Origin: Acetobacterium woodii
Lineage (GTDB): Bacteria; Bacillota; Clostridia; Eubacteriales; Eubacteriaceae
DNA: 64,000 bases
NCBI GenBank assembly: GCA_016213825.1
Contig: JACQZP010000016.1
Coordinates: 124,001 to 188,000 of the forward strand
Reading direction: 5' to 3'
Every line of letters begins with the position of its first letter. Positions within the stretch are counted from its first letter, which is position 1. The notes below the pieces were generated by a model. It was not told the DNA's origin, searched no databases, and saw only the letters and a program-made list of their open reading frames with translations. Positions 42,108 through 50,659 of this stretch are shown one piece after another. Made by a program: the position numbers and the translations under genes.

Positions 42108-42172
42108 TTTTTCCTCTTTTCATGGGTTCCATTTATAATTGATAATATAAAATTTCTGATTTTTGTAATTTG

Positions 42173-43069
42173 TTATTTGCGGCGCTGACAAATATAGCTC
42201 GCCAATTCCTGAAGAAAAGTCGTTCGTTCGCCGATTGGTTTAAGCATTTCCAGCGCTTCCTTTTCCAATTCAGCAACTTTTATTTTTGACGCTTCCAGTC
42301 CGTATAGCGAGACAAAGGTTGATTTATGATTTTTTTCATCGCTGCCGATGGGCTTACCTAAATCTTCAACGTTGCCCTCAATATCGAGAATGTCATCGAC
42401 AATCTGAAAAGCCAGGCCGATCCGATGGCTGTAGCTGATCAGTCGTCCCTGAGTCGCCGGTTCGGCTTCGGCAATGATGCAGCCACTCTGAACACAGGCT
42501 TCCAGTAGCGCTGCAGTTTTGTGTAAATGAATATAATCCATCTCATCCAGGCTGATCACCCGGTCTTCACTGATCATGTCAGCCACCTGACCGCCAACCA
42601 TCCCTAAAATCCCGGAAGCCCCCATAATACATCGCATCGCACTGATATAGTTTGTCAGCGCTGTACCAGATAACCCCTGAGTTCCCTGCAGCATGGTTTC
42701 GACAGCATAATTTAACAGTGCATCGCCCGCCAGAATAGCCATGGCATCGCCATAAACCTTATGATTAGTTGGTTTGCCGCGCCGCAAATCATCATTGTCC
42801 ATAGCCGGTAAATCGTCATGAATCAGTGAATAGGTATGGATCATTTCTATCCCCATGGCTAGCGGTCGGATAATATTCAGGTCCCCTTCCAAAGCCCGGC
42901 AGGTTTCCATCATTAATATCGGTCTGAGCCGCTTTCCACCAGCAAAGAGACTGTATTTCATGGCTTCGATAATGACTTCCGGCGTATCCAGGTTTTGCTG
43001 GAAGACTTTTTCAAGATCGCCATTAATTTCAGCTACTCTGGTATTAAGCTGAGCTTTGAAATCGCTCAT
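42173..43069 (-). CDS. ispA: Polyprenyl synthetase (farnesyl/geranylgeranyl diphosphate synthase)
   Basis: 298 residues. The first aspartate-rich motif is SLIHDDLPAMDNDDLRRGKP and the second is FQIVDDILDIEGNVEDLGKP followed by GSDEKNH. FAGGKRLRPILMME binds the isopentenyl diphosphate. Chain length cannot be fixed, but the family in this operon context makes farnesyl diphosphate. The gene overlaps the xseB stop by four bases, and the xseA-xseB-ispA order is common in Firmicutes. Confidence 0.94.
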   Translation of the reverse strand: MSDFKAQLNTRVAEINGDLEKVFQQNLDTPEVIIEAMKYSLFAGGKRLRPILMMETCRALEGDLNIIRPLAMGIEMIHTYSLIHDDLPAMDNDDLRRGKPTNHKVYGDAMAILAGDALLNYAVETMLQGTQGLSGTALTNYISAMRCIMGASGILGMVGGQVADMISEDRVISLDEMDYIHLHKTAALLEACVQSGCIIAEAEPATQGRLISYSHRIGLAFQIVDDILDIEGNVEDLGKPIGSDEKNHKSTFVSLYGLEASKIKVAELEKEALEMLKPIGERTTFLQELASYICQRRK

Positions 43070-43284
43070 GCGTCCACGCTCCCTTCAAATTCCTGTTCCT
43101 GCCCATCAATCATGATTGTTATTTTTCCTTCTAGGGTATCCAAATCAGTACTGCACTCGTTAATGAGCTTCATACCTTCTTCAAACAATTTCATGGAGGC
43201 TTCAATTTCCTGATTGTCTTCTTCAAGTAATTGTGCGATGGTCTCCAAACGGCTCATCTTACTTTTAAGTTTTTTAACTGCCAT
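43066..43284 (-). CDS. xseB: Exodeoxyribonuclease VII, small subunit
   Basis: 72 residues, mostly one helical hairpin, with MSRLETIAQLLEEDNQEIEA followed by SMKLFEEGMKLINECSTDLD, the family pattern. It binds the large subunit and helps form the single-strand-specific exonuclease used in repair. It starts two bases after the xseA stop, and its own stop overlaps ispA. Confidence 0.93.
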   Translation of the reverse strand: MAVKKLKSKMSRLETIAQLLEEDNQEIEASMKLFEEGMKLINECSTDLDTLEGKITIMIDGQEQEFEGSVDA

Positions 43285-43286
43285 TA

Positions 43287-44495
43287 TTAATTCTCCTTTA
43301 TGGATTGAATGTTTGCATCAACCACTCCATCCACAAAGCGGAGGGTTACAACCTGATCAACCGTTAAACTGGCTACCGAACCAATCGGAAGCCCGCTTTT
43401 ATCGGTAACGCGAACATAGCCTTTTTTTAGCACCTGGATGGGATTCATGACTTCGATTCGGGTTTGATAATTATTTAAGAGCAAGCGCTCATTTTTTATC
43501 CGATTCATCAGTGCACGAATCATTCGCTCCTGAATCATATCCAGATGCAACCGCATTTCTTCAATCCGTTCTCGGGGTCGAAACCGTATAAAATCTTTTT
43601 TCATCTGCATCAAAATTTCTCGATTTTTCTGGATTTTGTTTTCCATAACCTGGATCAATCGACCTTTTTGCATCACCAGCGCCCGGATGATACTCAAGGT
43701 TTCTTCAGCCACCAACTCGGCAGCGCCGGAAGGGGTTGGTGCCCGCAAATCAGCAACAAAATCAGCAATGGTAAAATCAATTTCATGACCAACTGCTGAA
43801 ACGATGGGTAATTCCGATTCATAAATAGCTTTGGCGAGGCGTTCATCATTAAACGCCCATAAGTCCTCAATGGAACCACCACCCCGGCCGATGATAATGA
43901 CATCCACCGATTGGTTGGCATTAAAGGCCTGAATGCCTTTGATAAGATTCCCGGCTGCTTCATCTCCCTGAACCAGGCTGGGATAAATGACGATATCCAT
44001 CAACGGATTCCGGCGCTTAATAATCGAGATCATATCTTTAACTGCAGCACCGGTGGGTGATGTAATCAGTCCCACCCGACTGATGATGTCCGGCAGCTTT
44101 TTTTTATGCTCTCGATCAAAATATCCCTTGGCTTCCAGGTCGTCTTTTAATACCAGATAGGCCTGGAAAAGATCGCCCAGCCCCTGGGGCTCCATCGACC
44201 GGACCGTAATCTGATATTGTCCGCTTGGCAGATATAACCCCAAACTCCCCCGTATGGTCACCTTTTGACCTTCTTTGGGCAGAAACTTGAGTCCCATGGC
44301 GGCGTTTTTAAACATCACGCAATCGATTTTACTGCCAGAATCTTTCAGGGAAAAATATAAATGTCCGGAAGCTGCCCGTTTCACATTGGACAGTTCCCCC
44401 TGAATCACCAGGTTTTTAAGCAGGCTATTGGATTCCAACAGGGTTTTAACATATTGGTTAACCTCAGAAACACTGAGAATCTTTGCATTTGTCAT
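43287..44495 (-). CDS. xseA: Exodeoxyribonuclease VII, large subunit
   Basis: 402 residues. The N-terminal OB fold has LSVSEVNQYVKTLLESNSLL, VIQGELSNVKRAASGHLYFS and LKDSGSKIDCVMF. The catalytic core has LITSPTGAAVKDMISIIKRR, DVIIIGRGGGSIEDLWAFND and VSAVGHEIDFTIADFVADLR. The C-terminal helices bind XseB. The ATG is four bases after the stop of the TsaD-like gene, so translation is probably coupled. Confidence 0.96.
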   Translation of the reverse strand: MTNAKILSVSEVNQYVKTLLESNSLLKNLVIQGELSNVKRAASGHLYFSLKDSGSKIDCVMFKNAAMGLKFLPKEGQKVTIRGSLGLYLPSGQYQITVRSMEPQGLGDLFQAYLVLKDDLEAKGYFDREHKKKLPDIISRVGLITSPTGAAVKDMISIIKRRNPLMDIVIYPSLVQGDEAAGNLIKGIQAFNANQSVDVIIIGRGGGSIEDLWAFNDERLAKAIYESELPIVSAVGHEIDFTIADFVADLRAPTPSGAAELVAEETLSIIRALVMQKGRLIQVMENKIQKNREILMQMKKDFIRFRPRERIEEMRLHLDMIQERMIRALMNRIKNERLLLNNYQTRIEVMNPIQVLKKGYVRVTDKSGLPIGSVASLTVDQVVTLRFVDGVVDANIQSIKEN

Positions 44496-44499
44496 TGTT

Positions 44500-45462
44500 C
44501 TACCTCATTGCTTTGTAATAATCCATTCCCATCAGGGCGTTACCAGCCGCATTATCCCGGGAAAATTCACCTGGTGAAAAATAAAGATTTAATTCTGATG
44601 ATTTTAATTCATTTTCAAGAATCCGCTTGATGATCAGATTGGACATTACCCCACCGGAAAAAAGTACTGACTGAAAAGGATACTGCTCTCCCAATCCGAC
44701 AATGGATTTTGACAGGGTTTTGGCAATCGACTTAAGGACCAGATAGGCTACCAATTCTTGATCGGTCCCATCGTGCAAAAGTTTCTGGGCCTGATTTTCC
44801 TGACCAGAGAAATGAAAGTTCACGCCGGCCATAGTAGCTGAGATAACAAATTTATTGTCTGTGGATTCAAGTACGGCCTGGTTTGCCAACGCTTCCAGTG
44901 CTTTTCCAGCGGGAAAATCACAGCCCATCAGTACCCCAATGCGATCGACCAGCTGCCCGGCATTGAGATCCAAGGTCTGGGCGATAATTTCGCACTCAAA
45001 ACCGATATCTTTCTTTTTAACCAGCAGAATTTCTGAAGTCCCGCCGGAAAAATGAACCGCACAGAAAGTCTCTCCCAATTGTGGCGACCCGCTGCCATAA
45101 ATGGCCGCCCGAATGTGATTCTCCTGGTGACTTACCGCCAGTCGTTTGACACCCAACACCCCAGCCAGAGAACGGGCCATCGACTCACCCGAACGAAAGA
45201 CCGGCATGTAAGAGTCAGCCAATGGCCGGGGTCGTTCTGAATAGCAGATTACTTCAATTTCCCGGCCGCCAACCAGATCTTGAAGCAATATCGGCAAATG
45301 CTGCACATGCTGAAAAAGGGCATCCGATTGACGAAGTCCTCTTTCTCCTGACTTCACTTCCAATAGGATGCCCTTGTTATAAATCATGTTTTCATTTTCG
45401 TCCACTAAGGCAACCGAAGTTGTATAATTACTGGTATCAATTCCAAGACTAAGGGCACTCAT
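44500..45462 (-). CDS. TsaD/Gcp-like ASKHA-fold protein (paralogue)
   Basis: 320 residues. The N-terminal ALSLGIDTSNYTTSVALVDE, RAAIYGSG after the metal motif VSHQENH, CAVHFSGGTSEILLV and VLFSGGVMSN place it in the TsaD/O-sialoglycoprotein endopeptidase family. It keeps the two histidines of the H-x-E-x-H-like metal site. The true TsaD of t6A synthesis usually has about 335-340 residues and sits with tsaB/rimI. Clostridia often carry this second copy with nusB/xseA instead. Its function is not established. It overlaps nusB by 14 bases. Confidence 0.8.
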   Translation of the reverse strand: MSALSLGIDTSNYTTSVALVDENENMIYNKGILLEVKSGERGLRQSDALFQHVQHLPILLQDLVGGREIEVICYSERPRPLADSYMPVFRSGESMARSLAGVLGVKRLAVSHQENHIRAAIYGSGSPQLGETFCAVHFSGGTSEILLVKKKDIGFECEIIAQTLDLNAGQLVDRIGVLMGCDFPAGKALEALANQAVLESTDNKFVISATMAGVNFHFSGQENQAQKLLHDGTDQELVAYLVLKSIAKTLSKSIVGLGEQYPFQSVLFSGGVMSNLIIKRILENELKSSELNLYFSPGEFSRDNAAGNALMGMDYYKAMR

Positions 45463-45865
45463 TGAGTTCGTCCTTAACGATTTTATTCAAAATACCATTA
45501 ACGTAATTTTTTCCATCCTCGTCTCCGAATTTTTTTGTAAGCTCAATTGCCTCGTTAATGACAACTTCAAATGGTACTTTTTCATCCATGTATTTTAACT
45601 CACAAATGGCCAAACGCAGAATTGATTTTTCTACCTTGGGAATTCGATCAATTTTCCAGGTGCTTTTAAGATAATCATCTAAGATGTCATCAATTTCAGC
45701 AAGATGCGCTTCGGTCGTATCGATCAAAGTCTTTCCATAGGTCAGATCCAGCTCATTATCCTCTAAAAAATATGCAATACTATCGGTAAAATCTCCTGGT
45801 TCCGGGTGAAAGTCTATTTGAAATACACCTTTTAACGCATATTCCCGTTCCTTTTTTCGACTCAT
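45449..45865 (-). CDS. nusB: Transcription antitermination factor NusB
   Basis: 138 residues from ATG 45865 behind AAGGAG; the open frame extends upstream through a terminator and is not used there. The helical bundle has REYALKGVFQIDF, STWKIDRIPKVEKSILRLAI and VPFEVVINEAIELTKKFGDE, with KNYVNGILNKI near the end. It joins NusE (S10) on boxA in rRNA antitermination. The gene starts the unit that goes on to the TsaD-like gene, xseA, xseB and ispA. Confidence 0.94.
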   Translation of the reverse strand: MSRKKEREYALKGVFQIDFHPEPGDFTDSIAYFLEDNELDLTYGKTLIDTTEAHLAEIDDILDDYLKSTWKIDRIPKVEKSILRLAICELKYMDEKVPFEVVINEAIELTKKFGDEDGKNYVNGILNKIVKDELNECP

Positions 45866-45892
45866 GGGCACTCCTTTTTGTTGTTTATTGTA

Positions 45893-45914
45893 TAAAAAGG
45901 GGCCTACGCCCCTT
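45893..45914 (-). terminator. Terminator between the Asp23 gene and nusB
   Basis: AAGGGGC (45897-45903) and GCCCCTT (45908-45914) form a GC-rich stem with loop CTAC. The A-run 45893-45898 becomes a U-tract on the minus strand, so the efp-Asp23 transcript probably ends before nusB. Confidence 0.8.
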
Positions 45915-45994
45915 ATCATTTTGCAGAATACCGTAACGACAGATCGTTAATATCATTTTATCAACGAGATTTGAAGTTTACATGAAGATCGGAT

Positions 45995-46339
45995 CTAAAT
46001 GCCTGAACCTTCAATTCGGACGTTAACTGAAGCCACCTGGAAACCGGCCATGGACTCCACTGCAATTTTAACTTTTTTCTGAACCGCTTTTGAAACTTTG
46101 ACAATTTCAACACCCGGTTCGGTGATGAGATAGACCCAAATCATCAGGCCTTCTGGATTTCTGGCAATCTTAACACCTTTTATTGTCGATATCAGATAGA
46201 GCTTATCCATGATTTCATCCGTGGTTCTCAATGAAATACGCTCCACACCGTTAACGCCGGTAGCCGCTAAGCTAACAATTGAAGCGATCATTTCGTCATT
46301 AATATCCGGTGACTGATTGTTTTTCATTTCTATTTTCAT
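45995..46339 (-). CDS. Asp23/Gls24-family envelope stress protein
   Basis: 114 residues from about ATG 46339. The family core is DEMIASIVSLAATGVNGVER, LISTIKGVKIARNPEGLMIW and VYLITEPGVEIVKVSKAVQK, ending in ASVNVRIEGSGI. Asp23 proteins of Firmicutes sit under the cytoplasmic membrane through an AmaP-type anchor. No amaP gene is next to it; instead the gene lies in front of nusB, the usual position for the YqhY subgroup. Members of that subgroup are linked to fatty-acid synthesis control. Confidence 0.88.
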   Translation of the reverse strand: MKIEMKNNQSPDINDEMIASIVSLAATGVNGVERISLRTTDEIMDKLYLISTIKGVKIARNPEGLMIWVYLITEPGVEIVKVSKAVQKKVKIAVESMAGFQVASVNVRIEGSGI

Positions 46340-46359
46340 CTTTATTTTACCTGAGTTCT

Positions 46360-46794
46360 TTAGACTTCCTGATGACAGTCGCAGCCATCTTCGCCACAGC
46401 ATGATGCAACTTCTTCATTCAATTTAAATGGTGCACCACAATCTGGGCAGGCCACGGTGTTATTTTCAAAAGATTCGAATTCGGTGATATAAATATTGCC
46501 ACATTCTGGACAAATGATTTCATAATAGTCTTCTTCATCAAACTCAAACTCGTCATCATCAGAAAAATCTTCATCAAGAATAAATTCTTCTAATTCAGAT
46601 AGATCATCATCGACCATTTCCACGTACTCTTCCAGTTCTTCCTGGGCTTCGGTAATACCATCCAGAGCATCAACGATGTCTTCAAGAATATCCAGTACCT
46701 GCACCAGAACCTTGCCTTCGTTGGAAGCTTGATCTAATGCTAACCCATCTACCAAACCTTTGGTATAAGCAACTTTTTCATTTATGTATTTCAT
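46360..46794 (-). CDS. Acidic zinc-ribbon protein (CD1247 N-terminal-domain type)
   Basis: 144 residues. The N-terminal MKYINEKVAYTKGLVDGLAL and the helical region ILEDIVDALDGITEAQEELE are followed by a very acidic stretch (about residues 60-90, many D and E). A zinc ribbon CPECGNIYITEFESFENNTV then closes with CPDCG. The end is CCGEDGCDCH, an extra cysteine cluster. The family is widespread in Clostridia near efp and Asp23, and its function is unknown. It starts two bases after the efp stop. Confidence 0.82.
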   Translation of the reverse strand: MKYINEKVAYTKGLVDGLALDQASNEGKVLVQVLDILEDIVDALDGITEAQEELEEYVEMVDDDLSELEEFILDEDFSDDDEFEFDEEDYYEIICPECGNIYITEFESFENNTVACPDCGAPFKLNEEVASCCGEDGCDCHQEV

Positions 46795-46796
46795 TT

Positions 46797-47354
46797 TTAT
46801 ACCCTTTCCATGTAATCGCCCGTACGGGTATCGATTCGAATTTTGTCACCTTGTTCCACAAAAAGTGGGACGGTGATAATGGCTCCGGTTTCAACCGTTG
46901 CTGGTTTGTTTGCTCCAGTGGCAGTATCACCCTTGAAGCCTGGATCGGTCTTAACAACTTCCAGTTCCACAAAATTAGGAGCTGCCACCGAGAATGCCAC
47001 ACCTTTTAATGATTTTACGGTAGCAATGTCATTTTCTTTCAGATATTTCAAGGCTTCTTCAACTTGACTTAAGTTTAATGGAATCTGCTCATAGGATTCC
47101 AGATCCATGAAGTAGTACAAACCACCGTCTTCATATAAGTATTCCATTTCCCGGGTTTCTACCTGTGCTTTAGGGTAACGTTCTGTTGGGTTGAATGATT
47201 TTTCTACCACTGCACCTGTTATAACATTTCGAATCTTTGTTCGAACAAAGGCTGCGCCTTTTCCTGGTTTTACGTGTTGAAATTCGATGATGGTAAATGT
47301 ATGACCATCCATTTCAAACGTAACACCTTTTTTAAAATCTCCTGCTGATACCAT
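46797..47354 (-). CDS. efp: Translation elongation factor P
   Basis: 185 residues in three OB/KOW-like domains. Family stretches are [35 protein letters not shown] with the modified-lysine loop (KPGKGAA), and the C-terminal [20 protein letters not shown]. It relieves ribosome stalling at proline runs. In front of it lies the prmC unit. The start follows a GAGG-like site. The CD1247-type gene is co-transcribed after it. Confidence 0.97.
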   Translation of the reverse strand: MVSAGDFKKGVTFEMDGHTFTIIEFQHVKPGKGAAFVRTKIRNVITGAVVEKSFNPTERYPKAQVETREMEYLYEDGGLYYFMDLESYEQIPLNLSQVEEALKYLKENDIATVKSLKGVAFSVAAPNFVELEVVKTDPGFKGDTATGANKPATVETGAIITVPLFVEQGDKIRIDTRTGDYMERV

Positions 47355-47431
47355 GTTTACCTCCGCTATGCATATGTTAATTTTTTCTTTTCAATTCAAT
47401 GTTATTATTCTATCACAATTCTTGAGAGACG

Positions 47432-48316
47432 TCATCCCAATTTATTAATATCACCGGGTTTACTCCCGGATAATTTGCCGGTGAGACACCGCATGTGCCC
47501 GCCCAGATCGCGAATGGTTTGAATCTCTTCATAGCCGTTATTCTTTAATAAGTCGCTAACCGCATCGATCTGATCGTCCCCAATTTCCAGGGCCAGCAGA
47601 CCGTTTTTTTTCAAAAACAAATGGGCCTCGCTAATGATTCGCTGGTAAAAATCCAGACCGGATTCACCGCCATCCAGAGCCATATGCGGTTCATATTCAA
47701 TAATGTCTCTAGCCAGTAGTTTCATATCTGCCTGACTGATATAGGGCGGATTAGAAACAATCACGTCAAAGGTTTCCCCCTGGGGAAGGGCCGCAAACAG
47801 ATCGCCTTCATACAACGTTAAGTCGCCACTCACCAACTGGCTGGCATTGATCTTAGCCACTGCCAACGCTTCGGCTGAAAAATCACTGAGACTGACGATT
47901 CCCTGCTTAAAGTAGTTCTTGATAGTAATGCCAATGGCACCGCTACCCGTGCATAAATCCAAAATTTTCGCACCTTTCGGGTAGTTGACCTGTAAATACT
48001 CAAGCAGATACTCCACCATCGGTTCGGTATCTGGTCGGGGAATTAAAACATGGCCATTGACAAAAAAGTCCAGCCCCATAAATTCTTTTTTTCCCAGAAT
48101 ATAGGCTACTGGTTCTAATTGGCAGCGTCTTTCTATGGCACTGCGATAGGTTTCTGCTCGTTTTAAGTCCACCGATTCCTGTGAATGGGTATAAAAATAG
48201 ACCCGATCGTGATCCAATATGGCACTTAGAAGAATCTCTGCCTCTAAACCCGGATATTCGATTCCTGCCCGGGTTAGCGACTGGCGGCCAAAATCCAAAA
48301 TCTCTTTGATGGTCAT
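47432..48316 (-). CDS. prmC: Peptide chain release factor N5-glutamine methyltransferase
   Basis: 294 residues. The N-terminal helical domain (LDFGRQSLTRAGIEYPGLEA) precedes the Rossmann methyltransferase with ILDLCTGSGAIGITIKNYF and the catalytic NPPYIS in DVIVSNPPYISQADMK. ALDGGESGLDFYQRII and LALEIGDDQ complete the family pattern. It methylates the GGQ glutamine of RF1 and RF2. The prfA gene, usually next to it, is not present. It lies after rpmE, with a terminator between. Confidence 0.95.
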   Translation of the reverse strand: MTIKEILDFGRQSLTRAGIEYPGLEAEILLSAILDHDRVYFYTHSQESVDLKRAETYRSAIERRCQLEPVAYILGKKEFMGLDFFVNGHVLIPRPDTEPMVEYLLEYLQVNYPKGAKILDLCTGSGAIGITIKNYFKQGIVSLSDFSAEALAVAKINASQLVSGDLTLYEGDLFAALPQGETFDVIVSNPPYISQADMKLLARDIIEYEPHMALDGGESGLDFYQRIISEAHLFLKKNGLLALEIGDDQIDAVSDLLKNNGYEEIQTIRDLGGHMRCLTGKLSGSKPGDINKLG

Positions 48317-48362
48317 TTTCCTACCTCAACTTAAAACTGCAAACCATTTTGCATCTGAACAA

Positions 48363-48397
48363 GAAAAAAGCCGGTTACAAGAACCGACTTCTTTTTT
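48363..48397 (-). terminator. Terminator of rho-rpmE
   Basis: AAGCCGGTT (48368-48376) and AACCGACTT (48382-48390) pair around ACAAG. The A-run 48363-48369 gives a U-tract on the minus strand, directly after the rpmE stop. Confidence 0.85.
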
Positions 48398-48611
48398 ATT
48401 CTGCTGACTCGTTTTTAATGCCGTATTTTTTATTAAATCGATCAACACGTCCACCAGCATCAATAAGTTTTTGTTTCCCTGTGAAAAATGGGTGACATAC
48501 AGAACAGATTTCCACTTTTAATTCTGGTTTAATAGAACCAGTTTCAAATGTATTTCCGCATGCGCATTTTACTATTGATTTGCCGTAATTTGGATGAATG
48601 CCTTCTTGCAT
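48396..48611 (-). CDS. rpmE: 50S ribosomal protein L31 (zinc-binding type)
   Basis: 71 residues from ATG 48611 behind GAGGTGG; a GTG three codons earlier overlaps the ribosome site. It starts [20 protein letters not shown] and carries the four zinc-ligand cysteines in [11 protein letters not shown] and [15 protein letters not shown]. This is the C-plus (zinc) form of L31, with the C-terminal [14 protein letters not shown]. It follows rho, a very common Firmicute arrangement. Confidence 0.96.
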   Translation of the reverse strand: MQEGIHPNYGKSIVKCACGNTFETGSIKPELKVEICSVCHPFFTGKQKLIDAGGRVDRFNKKYGIKNESAE

Positions 48612-48694
48612 TGAATCCACCTCGTTTCTTATTTATTTAACTATTCATTGTTATTTTATCAACCGAGACATTATATCAAACAATTCTTAAAAGA

Positions 48695-50485
48695 TCAAAT
48701 ATTTTGTGCGTTATATTTATCAATAAATTTTTTCATGAATGCCTGATTATCTTTGGTCCGTTCCAGAATTGAAATAATCTTATCGGTGAGGTCGTAAACC
48801 GTGGTTCCTTTATAAAGTTTTCGGATGTCAAAGCTTACTTTCAACTCCTCAGCCGTTAATAGTTTTTCTTCTCGACGGGTGCCTGATCGGTTTAGGTTAA
48901 TCGCCGGATAAATTCGTCGCTCGGCTAATTCCCGTTCCAGATGCAGTTCCATGTTCCCGGTACCCTTGAATTCTTCAAATATGATGTCATCCATCCGACT
49001 TCCGGTATCGACTAGCGCCGTCGCCAAGATCGTCAGGCTACCGCCTTCCTCCACGTTTCGAGCGGAACCAAAGAATTTTTTCGGAAAAAACAATGCTTCT
49101 GGATCAAGACCACCAGATAGGGTTCGCCCGGATGGTGAGACCACCAGATTATTTCCCCGGGTCAACCGGGTTAAACTATCAACCAAGATAACCACGTCTT
49201 TTCCCTGTTCAACCAGACGCTTACCACGTTCTAACACAATTTCGGCCACCTTGATGTGATTTTCCGGGGGCTGGTCAAAGGTTGAATAGACAATATCTGC
49301 ATCAATCGAACGTTTCATGTCGGTGACTTCTTCCGGGCGCTCATCCACCAGTAGAATAATCAGTTCAATTTCGGGATGATTGGTGGTAATGCCATTGGCG
49401 ATTTCTTTTAGCAAAATGGTCTTGCCAGCCTTTGGCGGTGCCACAATCAAGCCCCTTTGACCTTTGCCCATTGGTGAAAACAGATCAATCATCCGGGTTG
49501 ACACCACATCCTGGGTCGTTTCCAGACCGATTCGCTCTTCCGGGAAAATCGGCGTCAGTCGTTCAAACCGGGGGCGATTGGCGATCTTTTCAGGAATATC
49601 ACCATTAACCTTCTCCACATAAAGCAAGGCGTCAAACTTTTCATTTTCGCTGGACATTTTAATTTTCCCGACAATTTTATCCCCGGTGCGAAGATTAAAC
49701 CGGCGGATCTGATTGGCTGCCACATAAATATCGTGATCTCCAGACAAATAATGGTTGGTTCTTAAAAAACCAAAGCCATCGGGATTGACATCTAAAATGC
49801 CTTCCTGCGAGGTTTTAAACCGGTCCAGATCTTTTTTATCGTCCACGTAGAGCATACTGTTGATTTTTTGAATAATATCCGCTGTTTTGGTGCCATTAAC
49901 CTTTTCCAGAAACAACATCGCTGAGTATTTCTCCCCAGTTTTGGGAGGACGCACCTTACCGCTTAAGAGATCGCCAGTTTCCAGCTTGAATTTTTGTATT
50001 TGGGAACCGGAAATATAAACAAATTCTTCGTTGGATTTCATGTCTTTATTTTTGACAAAGCCAAAACCCTCGGGCAGAATTTCCAGATTTCCTTCGACTA
50101 CCACCACATTATCCATGGAGTCTTTTATTTTATAATAGGGTGAACGCGTGCCGTTTCCATTTGACCCATTGGTAATCCGCTGATTGGTTTGACTAGGCTG
50201 GTTGGGTTGTTTTTCGTGTATTTCTTTTTCAACTGGCTTTTTTTCGCTGGTTGCTTTTTCGTTGGTCTCTTTTTTGTCTGTCTCAGTCGTTTTTTCTTTT
50301 GTGTCCTGATGACTGTCTTGATTTTTATCTTGATGGTTAGGCTGAACAGCCAAAGGTTCCATTTTTTCCTCAATGGCCTCGATCAGCTCAATTTTTTTAA
50401 GTCGGCTGGTTTTTTCAATGCCCAGACTTTCGGCCTGTTTGCGCAATTCAACAACCGTTAAATCTTCCAATGCTTGCTTTTCCAA
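48695..50485 (-). CDS. rho: Transcription termination factor Rho with two tandem RNA-binding OB domains
   Basis: 596 residues, about 170 longer than E. coli Rho. Residues 1-45 form the Rho N domain (LEDLTVVELRKQAESLGIEK). Residues 46-118 are a low-complexity K/E/Q/N linker. Two cold-shock-like OB domains follow: residues 131-198 (LEILPEGFGFVKN, GSQIQKFKLETGDLLSGKVR) and 228-295 (LDVNPDGFGFLRTN, ANQIRRFNLRTGDKIVGKIK). The ATPase has Walker A VAPPKAGKTILLK (around 349-356), LLVDERPEEVTDM and the Q/R-loop SPSGRTLSGGLD. Standard Rho has one OB domain. It has a strong promoter and is followed by rpmE. Confidence 0.95.
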   Translation of the reverse strand: MEKQALEDLTVVELRKQAESLGIEKTSRLKKIELIEAIEEKMEPLAVQPNHQDKNQDSHQDTKEKTTETDKKETNEKATSEKKPVEKEIHEKQPNQPSQTNQRITNGSNGNGTRSPYYKIKDSMDNVVVVEGNLEILPEGFGFVKNKDMKSNEEFVYISGSQIQKFKLETGDLLSGKVRPPKTGEKYSAMLFLEKVNGTKTADIIQKINSMLYVDDKKDLDRFKTSQEGILDVNPDGFGFLRTNHYLSGDHDIYVAANQIRRFNLRTGDKIVGKIKMSSENEKFDALLYVEKVNGDIPEKIANRPRFERLTPIFPEERIGLETTQDVVSTRMIDLFSPMGKGQRGLIVAPPKAGKTILLKEIANGITTNHPEIELIILLVDERPEEVTDMKRSIDADIVYSTFDQPPENHIKVAEIVLERGKRLVEQGKDVVILVDSLTRLTRGNNLVVSPSGRTLSGGLDPEALFFPKKFFGSARNVEEGGSLTILATALVDTGSRMDDIIFEEFKGTGNMELHLERELAERRIYPAINLNRSGTRREEKLLTAEELKVSFDIRKLYKGTTVYDLTDKIISILERTKDNQAFMKKFIDKYNAQNI

Positions 50486-50606
50486 TATATGCCTCCATGG
50501 GTAGTTAAGTGTTTTGATGATTGATTTGAATGGAATTTATAATTAATCAGTTTAGTGCTTAGTGTTGCAGAATAATCTGAAGGTGTTTGTCTTTTGCAGA
50601 TATCTT

Positions 50607-50635
50607 AATTTACCACAAATATCCATTCTTGTCAA
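50607..50635 (-). promoter_or_regulatory. Promoter of rho-rpmE
   Basis: On the minus strand a perfect TTGACA (50635-50630) is 17 bases from TAAATT (50612-50607). The leader to the rho start is about 115 bases, which leaves room for autogenous control. Confidence 0.75.
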
Positions 50636-50659
50636 AAACGCCCAGGTAGCTTGTGTCGT

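Noticed and set aside
42108-42172. Possible OLE RNA next to ispA and xse genes
   Set aside because: OLE RNA is about 600 nt, and the ispA-tlyA gap is only 65 bases.
46737-47009. Open frame opposite efp and the zinc-ribbon gene
   Set aside because: It is antisense to two well-supported genes and has no start signal or family resemblance.
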